DNA from: a virus
Strand: one strand, 5' to 3'
DNA: 64,000 bases
Virus record (IMG/VR): IMGVR_UViG_3300046694_000291
Location: 20,107-84,106 of that record
Every line of letters begins with the position of its first letter. The first letter of the stretch is position 1. The position numbers were made by a program, and so were the translations under genes. This document shows positions 7,008 to 14,900 of this stretch, piece after piece. Below the pieces are notes generated by a model, which saw nothing but the letters and a program-made list of their open reading frames with translations, was not told where the DNA came from and did no database searches.

Positions 7008-8702
7008 TTACTGCTTGACGAACCGGTCGACCCGGCGGCTCGCCAGACCGACGGAGATCAGGTCGCCGACCTCTCCGGCGCGCATACTCTCGGTGATCTT
7101 CTGGTGGAGGTTGGTGGCGTAGCGGATCTGCGCCTCGGAGGCGGGCTTGCGGCGCCAGGAGGCGTTCTTGCCGGTGTTGATGGCGGAGCGCTCGTCGGCC
7201 TCCGACTCACCCCAGGCCATCGCCATGCCGAGGTCAAGGCAGGTGTGCAGCCGCTGCCAGGGCTTCTTGTCCTCGGGCACGTGGACGACGTCCCACAGGC
7301 CCTCCTGGTCCACGCACGGCCAGAGCAGGAGAAGACCGTTGCCCCCGAGGGGGATGAACTGCACGCCCTTGTCGGTGCGGAGCCACTGGTACGCGGCCGA
7401 GGCACCGAACAGGTCGAGGTCCTTGTGCTTCAGCTCGAACCGGACCGACCCGGCGGGCGCCTTGGCCTCCTTGCGCTCCTCCTCCCGCTCGTACGCCTCG
7501 GCCAGCGACTCGCCGTCCCTGACGCTGGGCACCTCGTCGGGGTCCAGGTCGACCAGGGTGGAGATCCGGCCGCCGCCGTCGGACATGATGAGCACCAGCG
7601 CGTCGGACTTGCCGGTCACCCGGCTCGGCCGCAGCACCCGCCCGACCATCTGGACGAACAGGGCCTGGTTCGAGGTCGGCCGGGCGATGACCGCGCAGTC
7701 CGCGAACGGGAAGTCGGCCCCCTCGGTCAGCACCATGCAGTTGACAATCACCCGGACCCGGCCGGTGCGGAACTGCTCGTAGGTGTGCAGCCGCTCCTCC
7801 CTCGGGGTGTGCCCAGCCACGACCTCTGTAGGGACTCCCGAGTGCACCAGGTGGTCGGCCGTCTCGTGCGCCATCGCCACCGTCGGCACGAACACCAGCA
7901 CCGAGCGCCGGTCGCGCGCCTGCGTCTGGAGCACCTGCCGGATGATCTCCGGCGCCCCTGCCGCCTGCATGGCCTCGCCGAGGGACTTGGCCTGGTAGTC
8001 CCCGCCGGAGCGCTTGACCGACTTCAGGTCCAGGTCGGCCATCTCGATCTGCCGGGCCCGGACGTCGACCAGGTACCCGTCGGCGATCATCTTGAGGATC
8101 GAGCGGGTGAAGACGACGTCCTCCCACACACCGCCAAGACCGCGTCCGTCGCCCCGGGCGAGCGTGGCCGTGAAGCCGACCGCGTGCCGGTTGGGCGCGC
8201 CGCTGTAGCAGCCCAGCGCCGCCATGATGTTCCGGTAGCTGACCGCCACGGCGTGATGGCACTCGTCGACGATCGTGAGCCCGATGGCCCCGGCGTACGA
8301 CTGCGCGTCCAGCAGCTCCTGAGCGCGCTTCTCCCGCGCCAGGGTCTGCACCGAGCACACCATCACGTCGGCGAACAGGTCGTTGTCGGCCGCCTTGACC
8401 TTGCCGAGGGACAGGTGCGGGGCGATGACGCGGAGCTTGGCGAGGGTCTGGTCGGCCAGTTCGTCCCGGTGCACCAGGATGACCACCCGGCCGCCCTTGA
8501 TCCGGCGGCCGTCGACCACGGACCGGGTCCACTCCATGTACTGACTCGCCAGGTGGCTGAAGACGACCGTCTTGCCCGAGCCGGTGGGCAGCACGACCGC
8601 CGGGCGCTGCATGCCCTCGGTCCAGGAGGAGAACACGGCCGTGATCGCCTGCTCCTGGTAGGGCCGCAGCCGGAGCATGTCCTTGGGTGCGGTGGTGGTC
8701 AC
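7008..8702 (-). CDS. SF2 DEAD/DEAH-type DNA helicase
   Basis: 564 residues from GTG 8702, overlapping the previous stop as GTGA. Motifs in order: RPYQEQAI (Q-like motif, residue 13), Walker A PTGSGKT (39-45), motif Ia VILVHRDELADQT, Walker B DECHH (146-150), motif III TAT (178-180), a second RecA fold with VLVFVPTVAMA and NCMVLTEGADFP, and motif VI QMVGRVLRPS. The tail of about 180 residues is of unknown role. This architecture is that of phage UvsW/RecQ/type III-restriction-like helicases acting in recombination or replication restart. It fits beside the resolvase and the nuclease. Confidence 0.88.
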   Translation of the reverse strand: MTTTAPKDMLRLRPYQEQAITAVFSSWTEGMQRPAVVLPTGSGKTVVFSHLASQYMEWTRSVVDGRRIKGGRVVILVHRDELADQTLAKLRVIAPHLSLGKVKAADNDLFADVMVCSVQTLAREKRAQELLDAQSYAGAIGLTIVDECHHAVAVSYRNIMAALGCYSGAPNRHAVGFTATLARGDGRGLGGVWEDVVFTRSILKMIADGYLVDVRARQIEMADLDLKSVKRSGGDYQAKSLGEAMQAAGAPEIIRQVLQTQARDRRSVLVFVPTVAMAHETADHLVHSGVPTEVVAGHTPREERLHTYEQFRTGRVRVIVNCMVLTEGADFPFADCAVIARPTSNQALFVQMVGRVLRPSRVTGKSDALVLIMSDGGGRISTLVDLDPDEVPSVRDGESLAEAYEREEERKEAKAPAGSVRFELKHKDLDLFGASAAYQWLRTDKGVQFIPLGGNGLLLLWPCVDQEGLWDVVHVPEDKKPWQRLHTCLDLGMAMAWGESEADERSAINTGKNASWRRKPASEAQIRYATNLHQKITESMRAGEVGDLISVGLASRRVDRFVKQ

Positions 8703-9136
8703 TGCTCGTCTCCTGACTCGGGAGCACGCCGGTGGTTGCCTGCCTTCAAAGCAGCTAGCCGGTTCGCTGTCCGCTCACCCACGCCGTCCCGGGCGTAGTG
8801 CCCGGACTCGAACCAGCCGCAGGAGCAGCGCACGAACCAGTCCCCGCCCGGCTGGTCCGGGTCGGGGTCCGTGCCGTGCTCGGTGATGTGCCGGGGGTTC
8901 TGCTGCTCCTCGGTGAAGGGGTGGAGGTCGATCGTACGGGCCGAGTCGGCCGGGACGGACAGGTGCGGCAGGCGTCCCGAGGGGTGCCGGTCCATGGCCT
9001 GCTGGAGGGGGTCGGGCCGGACAGGAAGATCTGCCGGGGCCCGGAACGCCTCCAGGAGCAGGGCACGGCACTTGGGGCAGTCGGTCTCCAGGCCGAGACG
9101 GTCCTCACCGTCCAGGCAGGTGTGCCGGAAGATCAT
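8699..9136 (-). CDS. unknown zinc-binding protein
   Basis: 145 residues. ATG 9136 is chosen over ATG 9142 because GAGGAGG is 7 nt upstream and the start overlaps the previous stop as ATGA. The N-terminus has C6 and CPKC (about 20-23) and the C-terminus has CSCGW (about 105), followed by FESGHYARDGVGERTANRLAALKAG. That tail resembles the CGW...A..A..H segment of small phage proteins annotated only as hypothetical. The stop overlaps the helicase start. Confidence 0.6.
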   Translation of the reverse strand: MIFRHTCLDGEDRLGLETDCPKCRALLLEAFRAPADLPVRPDPLQQAMDRHPSGRLPHLSVPADSARTIDLHPFTEEQQNPRHITEHGTDPDPDQPGGDWFVRCSCGWFESGHYARDGVGERTANRLAALKAGNHRRAPESGDEQ

Positions 9137-9522
9137 GTCCATTCCTCCTCGGGCAGCTCATCGACGAAGGTGACCCCGAGCGCCTGGGCAACAGCGTCCC
9201 TCATGTACCACCAGGGCTGCTCCGCGTTGCCGTCCCGGTCCTTCTCCAGCTCCAGCCGGTTCAGGTCCCGCAGCAGCTCCACCACAGGCGGCTCGGGCAC
9301 CCGGCCCCAGCCGAGCCAGTTCTTGAGGTAGACGGCGAAGTACGACACGGTCCCGATCAGGAAGCCGAACTGGAGCGTGCCGATGGCGTAGAAGGCCCAC
9401 AGCGCCTGAGTGGTCATGGACAGGACCCACCCCCAGCGCTTCTTGAGGCCGACCACGTACATGCCGAGCAGGCCGAACGGCGCCAGGCACCAGCTTCCGT
9501 AATGGATCAGCCAGTCAGCCAT
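9133..9522 (-). CDS. three-span membrane protein (PnuC-like half)
   Basis: 129 residues from ATG 9522. Residues 1-75 contain three hydrophobic segments (about 8-25, 31-48, 50-67) rich in Trp and Gly (KKRWGWVLSMTTQALWAFYAIGTLQFGFLIGTV cut by short loops). The remainder is a cytoplasmic charged tail ending in EEEWT. The pattern recalls small membrane proteins of Streptomyces phages and one half of a PnuC transporter, but it is too short for a transporter monomer of known type. Function unknown. It overlaps both neighbours. Confidence 0.65.
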   Translation of the reverse strand: MADWLIHYGSWCLAPFGLLGMYVVGLKKRWGWVLSMTTQALWAFYAIGTLQFGFLIGTVSYFAVYLKNWLGWGRVPEPPVVELLRDLNRLELEKDRDGNAEQPWWYMRDAVAQALGVTFVDELPEEEWT

Positions 9523-9718
9523 GGTCCATGTCCTCCGTACGCACGACGACGTCGGACCCCGGTTCCTCGGCCAGCCTCTGGAGGATCTCGGCGACCGCCT
9601 CGTAGCCCCGGTACTCGATCGCCCGGCGGAGCCGGAGCGCGGCCCGGTACAGGCGCCAGGCCTGCCACAGGGACAGCCCGCCGGAGGGGAAGACGTGGAT
9701 GCGGATGCGCTGTTTCAC
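9515..9718 (-). CDS. small basic protein, unknown function
   Basis: 67 residues from GTG 9718, overlapping the previous stop as GTGA. It is highly basic in its middle (WRLYRAALRLRRAIEYRGYEAVAEILQRL), probably two helices, with an acidic end. It may be a nucleic-acid- or membrane-surface-binding peptide; no family recognised. Position inside an unbroken chain of overlapping genes supports it as real. Confidence 0.55.
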   Translation of the reverse strand: MKQRIRIHVFPSGGLSLWQAWRLYRAALRLRRAIEYRGYEAVAEILQRLAEEPGSDVVVRTEDMDHG

Positions 9719-10059
9719 GTCAGGCCCCCGATCAGGTCCGTGAGCGCGCTCAGGTGCATCTCGAACACCGCGCGCTCGGTGTAGGTCATGGACGCGATGA
9801 TCCCCCGGGCCCGGTCGGGGTCACTGTTCATGACCGCCCACAAGGCGTTCGTCTCGTCGAAAGCGGTGACCTTGGGGACGACGGCCGACGGGGCCGGGTC
9901 GCGCTTGAGCAGCCGGTCCGCCTCGAACAGGCGCTCCGGATCCGTCCGGGACGGATCGGTGTGGTTCACATAGATGTGCCTGATGAACGCGTCCCAGCCC
10001 GTGATCGGCTCACAGACGTCCGGGGTGACGGGGCACTGACGGGTCTTCATGGTCTTCAC
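9715..10059 (-). CDS. unknown protein (114 residues)
   Basis: GTG 10059 is selected because GGAGG lies 8 nt upstream and the start overlaps the preceding stop as GTGA. An ATG three codons later (10050) is an alternative. The sequence is mixed and mainly helical, with two cysteines near the N-terminus (CPVTPDVC). No conserved motif that I recognise. It belongs to the leftward early operon. Confidence 0.6.
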   Translation of the reverse strand: MKTMKTRQCPVTPDVCEPITGWDAFIRHIYVNHTDPSRTDPERLFEADRLLKRDPAPSAVVPKVTAFDETNALWAVMNSDPDRARGIIASMTYTERAVFEMHLSALTDLIGGLT

Positions 10060-10307
10060 GATCCGTACCTCCGCAGTTCCTCGATCACCTCGGGGCTGAT
10101 CTCGATCTCCCGGTACATGCGCTCCTGGAGGGCCGCCTGCTCCGGGGTCATCGGCAGGTGCGGCCGGATGCCGTCGATCGTGTGACTGGCCTCGGCCGTG
10201 TCGTGCATCCGGTGCAGGTCGACGGCGATGTCCGGGTCGTGGTCCTCGATCTCGTCCGAGCCGAGCAGGTTGAGCCACCCGGCATAGACGGCGTCCTCGC
10301 CGGTCAC
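10056..10307 (-). CDS. unknown acidic protein (83 residues)
   Basis: The coding frame is clear from VTGEDAVYAGWLNLLG to the end EELRRYGS. The start is uncertain: GTG 10307 overlaps the upstream stop as GTGA, and GTG 10316 is also possible. The protein is acidic (DEIEDHDPDIAVD) and helical at its C-terminus (TPEQAALQERMYREIEISPEVIEEL). Function unknown. Confidence 0.5.
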   Translation of the reverse strand: MTGEDAVYAGWLNLLGSDEIEDHDPDIAVDLHRMHDTAEASHTIDGIRPHLPMTPEQAALQERMYREIEISPEVIEELRRYGS

Positions 10308-10489
10308 AGCGACCACGACCCACGCCGGTCCTCGGTCAGGCTGACGAGCTGGAGCGCTACGTTGCGCAGCCGGGCGATCTGCTTCTCGCTCAGGGCGGCC
10401 AGGGCCTGACGGACCTCGGTCTCCCCGCCGGTCAACGCGGCCCTGAGCAGGTTGAGGTACGGGTTCAGGTACCCCTCGGACTGGGGCAT
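10304..10489 (-). CDS. small helical protein, first gene of the leftward operon
   Basis: 61 residues from ATG 10489, with the purine-rich leader GATCCCGGAAGAAGGAGCACCCC. The sequence is mainly helix (YLNLLRAALTGGETEVRQALAALSEKQIARLRNVALQLVS broken by one Gly-Gly turn), with no recognised family. It is divergent from the HTH gene at 10604. The 114-nt gap between them must hold the leftward and rightward promoters, but I cannot fix -35/-10 boxes there. Confidence 0.6.
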   Translation of the reverse strand: MPQSEGYLNPYLNLLRAALTGGETEVRQALAALSEKQIARLRNVALQLVSLTEDRRGSWSL

Positions 10490-10603
10490 GGGGTGCTCCT
10501 TCTTCCGGGATCGGTGGTCTGTACCCGCAGCGTACCCTTACGTGTGCCGATGCACACATCCGGGTATGCCCGGGTAACCATGATTATCGCTGAGGAGGCG
10601 AGC

Positions 10604-10828
10604 ATGCCGAAGGAAGACGACTTCATCACCGTGGCGGGGGCGGCCCGGCTGGCCGGGGAGATCCGCCGCACCCCGGTGAGCCAGGGCACCATCCGCCGCT
10701 GGATGGACGACCCGGCGGTCAAGGTCCAGAAGTACCGGGACGGCTCGGGCCGCGTCTGGGTCGACCGCGAGGACATCATCAAGCACTGCACCCCGCAGCC
10801 GGTGCCGGTGACCGGAGCCGGGTCGTGA
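10604..10828 (+). CDS. small HTH DNA-binding protein (MerR/excisionase-like)
   Basis: 74 residues from ATG 10604, with GAGGAGGCGAGC upstream. The layout is that of a winged MerR/Xis-like helix-turn-helix: DFITVAGAARL (helix entry), then a spacer, then GTIRRWMDDPAV (recognition helix), then a wing-like hairpin VQKYRDGSGRVWVDREDI. It is the first gene of the rightward unit and faces the leftward operon, so a role in controlling the divergent promoters is plausible. Excisionase function is unlikely to be testable here because no integrase is visible. Confidence 0.65.
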   Translation: MPKEDDFITVAGAARLAGEIRRTPVSQGTIRRWMDDPAVKVQKYRDGSGRVWVDREDIIKHCTPQPVPVTGAGS

Positions 10829-11124
10829 GGGAGTACCAGATCCGGATGACCGTCCGGACCAACGAGAACGACGTCCCCGGGGCCGACACCTACTTCGGCG
10901 ACCAGGAGATGCCCCAGCGGCTGGCCGAGTGGTTCGCCTCGGCGCTGTTCGACCAGGACGACTCGCCGTACATCGTCTGGTCGGAGATCACGCTGCGGCC
11001 GACCGTGGCCGACCACACGCACGAGTTCAAGCTGCCGGTCAGGGGCGAGGACACGTGCGCTGCGTTCCCCGGCTGCACGGTGACCTGGAACCAGGAGCGG
11101 GCACGACAGGCGGCCCAGTCATGA
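10825..11124 (+). CDS. unknown protein (99 residues)
   Basis: It starts at GTG 10825 in a GTGA overlap with the HTH gene and ends in an ATGA overlap with the next gene. The sequence is a likely alpha/beta domain (YQIRMTVRTNEN, MPQRLAEWFASALF, YIVWSEITLRPT) with two cysteines near the C-terminus. No family recognised; coupled to the DNA metabolism genes. Confidence 0.6.
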   Translation: MREYQIRMTVRTNENDVPGADTYFGDQEMPQRLAEWFASALFDQDDSPYIVWSEITLRPTVADHTHEFKLPVRGEDTCAAFPGCTVTWNQERARQAAQS

Positions 11125-11618
11125 CCAATCCCCGCATCCCGGCGATCGAGACCCGGGCGTACGGCTGCCGGTTCCGGTCCCGGCTGGAGGCACGCTGGGC
11201 GATCTTCCTGACCGAGGCGGGGTTCGACTGGGAGTACGAGCCCGAGGGCGCGCAGCTCGACGCGGGCCGGTACCTGTGCGACTTCCGGGTCAAGGGACCG
11301 AACGGGGTCCAGGTCTGGCTGGAGGTGAAGCCGCCGGTCGACACGGAGGACGATCCGCGCTGGGCGGAGCTGGCTGCCCGGTCGGGCATGATGCTCTTCA
11401 CCGTCCGGGGGATGCACCGGCGGGGCGACCGGTGCGAGAGCGCGCACTCGTGCCGGGTGTGGCTGCCGGACGGCCAGGTGGCCGACGTGCACAGGCTGTG
11501 GCAGGGCACGGCGTACGAGCAGGCATGGGACAGGGCCTCGGAGGCCCGGTTCGACGGCACAGACGGGCTGAAGCACAAGCCGGGACGTGGGCCCCGGCGC
11601 CGCAGTCGCAGGAAGTAG
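11121..11618 (+). CDS. putative PD-(D/E)XK endonuclease
   Basis: 165 residues from ATG 11121 (ATGA overlap). The core is typical of small phage nucleases related to Vsr/T7 endonuclease I folds: YGCRFRSRLEARWAIFL (acidic E after a basic helix start), FDWEYEPEG, YLCDFRV (Asp), and VWLEVKPP (E-x-K), in the order and spacing of the restriction-like active site. The basic C-terminus (RGPRRRSRRK) would contact DNA. The substrate is unknown; junction trimming during replication or host DNA attack are both possible. Confidence in the fold is moderate. Confidence 0.6.
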   Translation: MTNPRIPAIETRAYGCRFRSRLEARWAIFLTEAGFDWEYEPEGAQLDAGRYLCDFRVKGPNGVQVWLEVKPPVDTEDDPRWAELAARSGMMLFTVRGMHRRGDRCESAHSCRVWLPDGQVADVHRLWQGTAYEQAWDRASEARFDGTDGLKHKPGRGPRRRSRRK

Positions 11619-11629
11619 GGAGACAGACG

Positions 11630-11929
11630 ATGGACTGGAGTGAGCGACTGCTCACCGTGGTCGGACCGGGGGCTTCTGTGAGCGGTCTGGAGACAGACCC
11701 CTTCACCGGAGCGGGGCTGACGATCTCTGTTCCCGAGCACTTTCCTGACAAGGACGAGGTGCTCTCGATCGCCCCGAATCACCCGTGCAGGCATGGCGAA
11801 GGTACGGGCTGTGACTGTGTCTGGTGCCATGCCTGCTGGAAGTGGAGCCGGGACAACGGTGCGGTGGATGAGAACGGTTGGCACTACCTGAGCTGTATGC
11901 ACCGGACAGGGTGGAGGAGCGAACCGTGA
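11630..11929 (+). CDS. unknown cysteine-rich protein
   Basis: 99 residues from ATG 11630, with GGGAGACAGACG upstream. The C-terminal half has the metal-ligand-rich segment HPCRHG, CDCVWCHACWKW, then a late Cys-Met-His. It resembles a zinc finger of the type found in primase-associated or nuclease-associated proteins. It ends in a GTGA overlap with the primase-polymerase frame, so it could be an accessory zinc subunit. This role is inference from position only. Confidence 0.55.
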   Translation: MDWSERLLTVVGPGASVSGLETDPFTGAGLTISVPEHFPDKDEVLSIAPNHPCRHGEGTGCDCVWCHACWKWSRDNGAVDENGWHYLSCMHRTGWRSEP

Positions 11930-14900
11930 CCACAGTAGAGGCACCTCCGGAGCTGTACGACTTCCACCAGCGTGAGCTGGAGGAGAGCTGCATCTCGGCC
12001 GAGGTGCAGACGGCCCGGCGGTACGAGACCCTGTACGGCACCGACGAGGACAAGGCCCGGCTCAAGGAGCTGCGGGTCCCGAGATGGGCCTGGCGGGACG
12101 AGACGGCGTTCCCGGCCCTGCTGCTGCCCATGTACCGGGTGACCGGCGAGGAGATCGGGGTCCAGTTCAAGCCCGCACTCCCGCAGGAGGCCCCCGGCGG
12201 CAAGCTCCAGAAGTACGCCAGCCAGTCCGGCACCCCGAACCGGCTGGACGTGCCGCCGGGCGTGGCGGACCTGGTGCGGGACCCGAGCGTGCCGCTCTGG
12301 ATCACCGAGGGGATCAAGAAGGCGGACTGCCTGGCCAGTCACGGCAAGGCAGCGCTGACACTGACCGGCGTGTTCAACTGGCGCAGCAAGATGGGCACGC
12401 TGGGGGACTGGGAGGACGTCCCGCTCCAGGGCCGTGACGTGGTGATCTGCTTCGATGCCGACACCCGGGACAAGCGCACTGTCATGCTCGCGATGCAGCG
12501 CCTCGGCCGCTGGCTGGAGAGCAAGCAGGCCCGGCCGCTGTACCTGATCGTGCCCCCCGAGGTGGAGCGGGAGGGCGGAGCCCGGGTCGCGGTCAAGGGG
12601 GTGGACGACTTTCTGTACGCGGGCGGGACGATGGACGGCCTGCGGGACGCGGCCGTGCGGCAGCTCGCCACCGGTACGCAGGACGCCGCGTTCACCGACG
12701 CGATGCTGACGGACACCGTGGTCAACGAGACGCTGGAGGGCCGCTTCAAGTGGGCCAAGGGCCTCGGGTGGATGCAGTGGACAGGCAAGCTGTGGGAGGA
12801 GGCGAGCGACGCCTCCGTGGTGGAGGCAGTACGGCAGTGGGGGCTGGAGCAGTTCCAGCTCGTGCTGGACGAGCAGCGGCGCGACGCCAACCGTGACCTC
12901 GGGGCACAGATCGAGGGCTGGCGGTCCACCCTGAGCAAGGCCAAGATCAGCAACCTGGTCAGCCTGGCGCGGGGACCGCTGGAGTGCGCGGCGGTGGACT
13001 TCGACGCGGACCCGGACAAGCTCAACTGCCCCAACGGGATCGTCGACCTGCGCACGGGGACACTGACCCCGGCCGACCCCGACGCCCTGATGACGAAGAT
13101 CACGGGAGCGGACTTCGTCAGGAACGCCCGGCACCCGGACTGGGACAAGGCACTGAAGGCCCTGCCGCCGGAGGTCGTGGACTGGTTCCAGATCCGCATC
13201 GGGCAGGCGATCACCGGTCACACGACGAGCGACGGCAAGGTGCTCGTGTGCCAGGGCGGCGGCGCGAACGGGAAGAGCACGGTGTACGACGGCATCGCCA
13301 TGAGCGTCGGCAAGTACGCCGTCCAGGTGAGTGACCGGGCGATGCTCGGCGGGGCGAGCGACAACCACCCGACCGAGATCATGGACCTGATGGGCGCGCG
13401 GTACGCGGTTCTGGAGGAGACGCCCGAGGCGCGCAGGCTCGACACCAACCGGCTCAAGAAGCTCGCCGACACCCGGGAGATCACCGGCAGGCGTATCCGG
13501 CAGGACCCGGTGACGTTCGAGGCCACGCACAGCCTGTTCATCAACTCCAACTACCGGCCGGTGGTCGACGAGACCGACCACGGCACCTGGAGGCGGCTGG
13601 CGCTGGTGGTGTGGCCGTACACCTTCCGGGAGCACCGGGGGCAGCTCAGGGGCCCGAACGACCGGCTCGGCGACCCGACCCTGCGGGAACGTATCAAGCT
13701 CGACCCGCAGGCCCTTGAGGCGGCGCTCGCGTGGGCGGCCGAGGGGGCCAGGCGCTGGTACGAGCTGGAGAAGATCATGCCCCACCTGCCGGAGCGGGTG
13801 GAGGCCGACACCCTGGCGTGGCGCAAGGAGTCGGACCTGATCCTGGCGTTCATCGACGACCATCTCCAGTTCGACCTGGAGGCGTGCGTACAGGGCACGG
13901 AACTACGGACCGTGTTCAACACCTGGGTCAAGGAGAAGGGCGGCCGGGAGTGGGGCGACAAGACGTTCAACACCCGGTTCGGCGGTCATGACCTGTGCGC
14001 CCAGAACAACGTCGAATACAAGGTCATGAAGAACCCCCGGGACCTCAGCTCGCTCGGGGGCCGGGGGCCGCACCAGGGGATGGTCCGAGCGTGGCTCGGA
14101 GTGGCCTGGAGGGCTGAAGAGCCCGGATCAGGCGAAAGTAATGGGCAGGTAAAAGACCCGTTCAGCGGCCCTAACCATGATCGGGTTACGGGAGTTACAC
14201 CTCCAGGTATAACGGAAAAGTTTCCTACGCGGGGAGCCGTTAACTCTCAAGGTGTAACTCCCGTAACCGGTAACAGTTGTACACCGAAAAACGAGGACCC
14301 GATGACCAAGGAAACCGACTACGGGACCGACCCGTTCGCGCCCGTCCAGGCGGCCCCGGAGGCCCCCTCTCCCGCCGTCTCCCGGCCTGCGCTCCCCGTC
14401 CTGGCCGGACCGGTCGGCTGGGACATCGAGGCCCCCTCGTCCAAGAAACTGTTCACGTTCCGTAGTCAGCCAGGTGCGCCGTACGCCCGGCTGAACGGAC
14501 TCGTGGACGAGAACGGACAGGAGGTGATCACCAACGACCCGGCCGAGCTGATCGAACTGCTGGAGCGGGCCCCGATGATCTACGGCCACAACATCTTCCG
14601 GTTCGACCTGATGGCACTGGCGTGGCACCACGGGGCCGACTACGACCGGCTGGCGAAGAAGGCCTGGGACTCCTACGTGGACGAGGCGACCTGCGACCCC
14701 TCGGGCGGGCAGTACCTCGCCCCCTGGAACCAGAAGGGCTACTACGGGCTGAACGACGCCCTGGTGCGCCGGGGCGAGCCCGGCAAGACCGACCACCTGC
14801 CCGAGCTGGCGAGGGAGTACGGTGACCCGTCCCTGGCGGGCAAGGCACGGGAGGAGGACGGGTACGAGAAGATCCCGCCGGACAACGAGCGTTACCGGTC

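Noticed and set aside
10604-10828. Excisionase of a lysogeny module
   Set aside because: The HTH layout would fit, but no integrase, attP-like site or repressor is visible in the window, so only a general DNA-binding role is stated.
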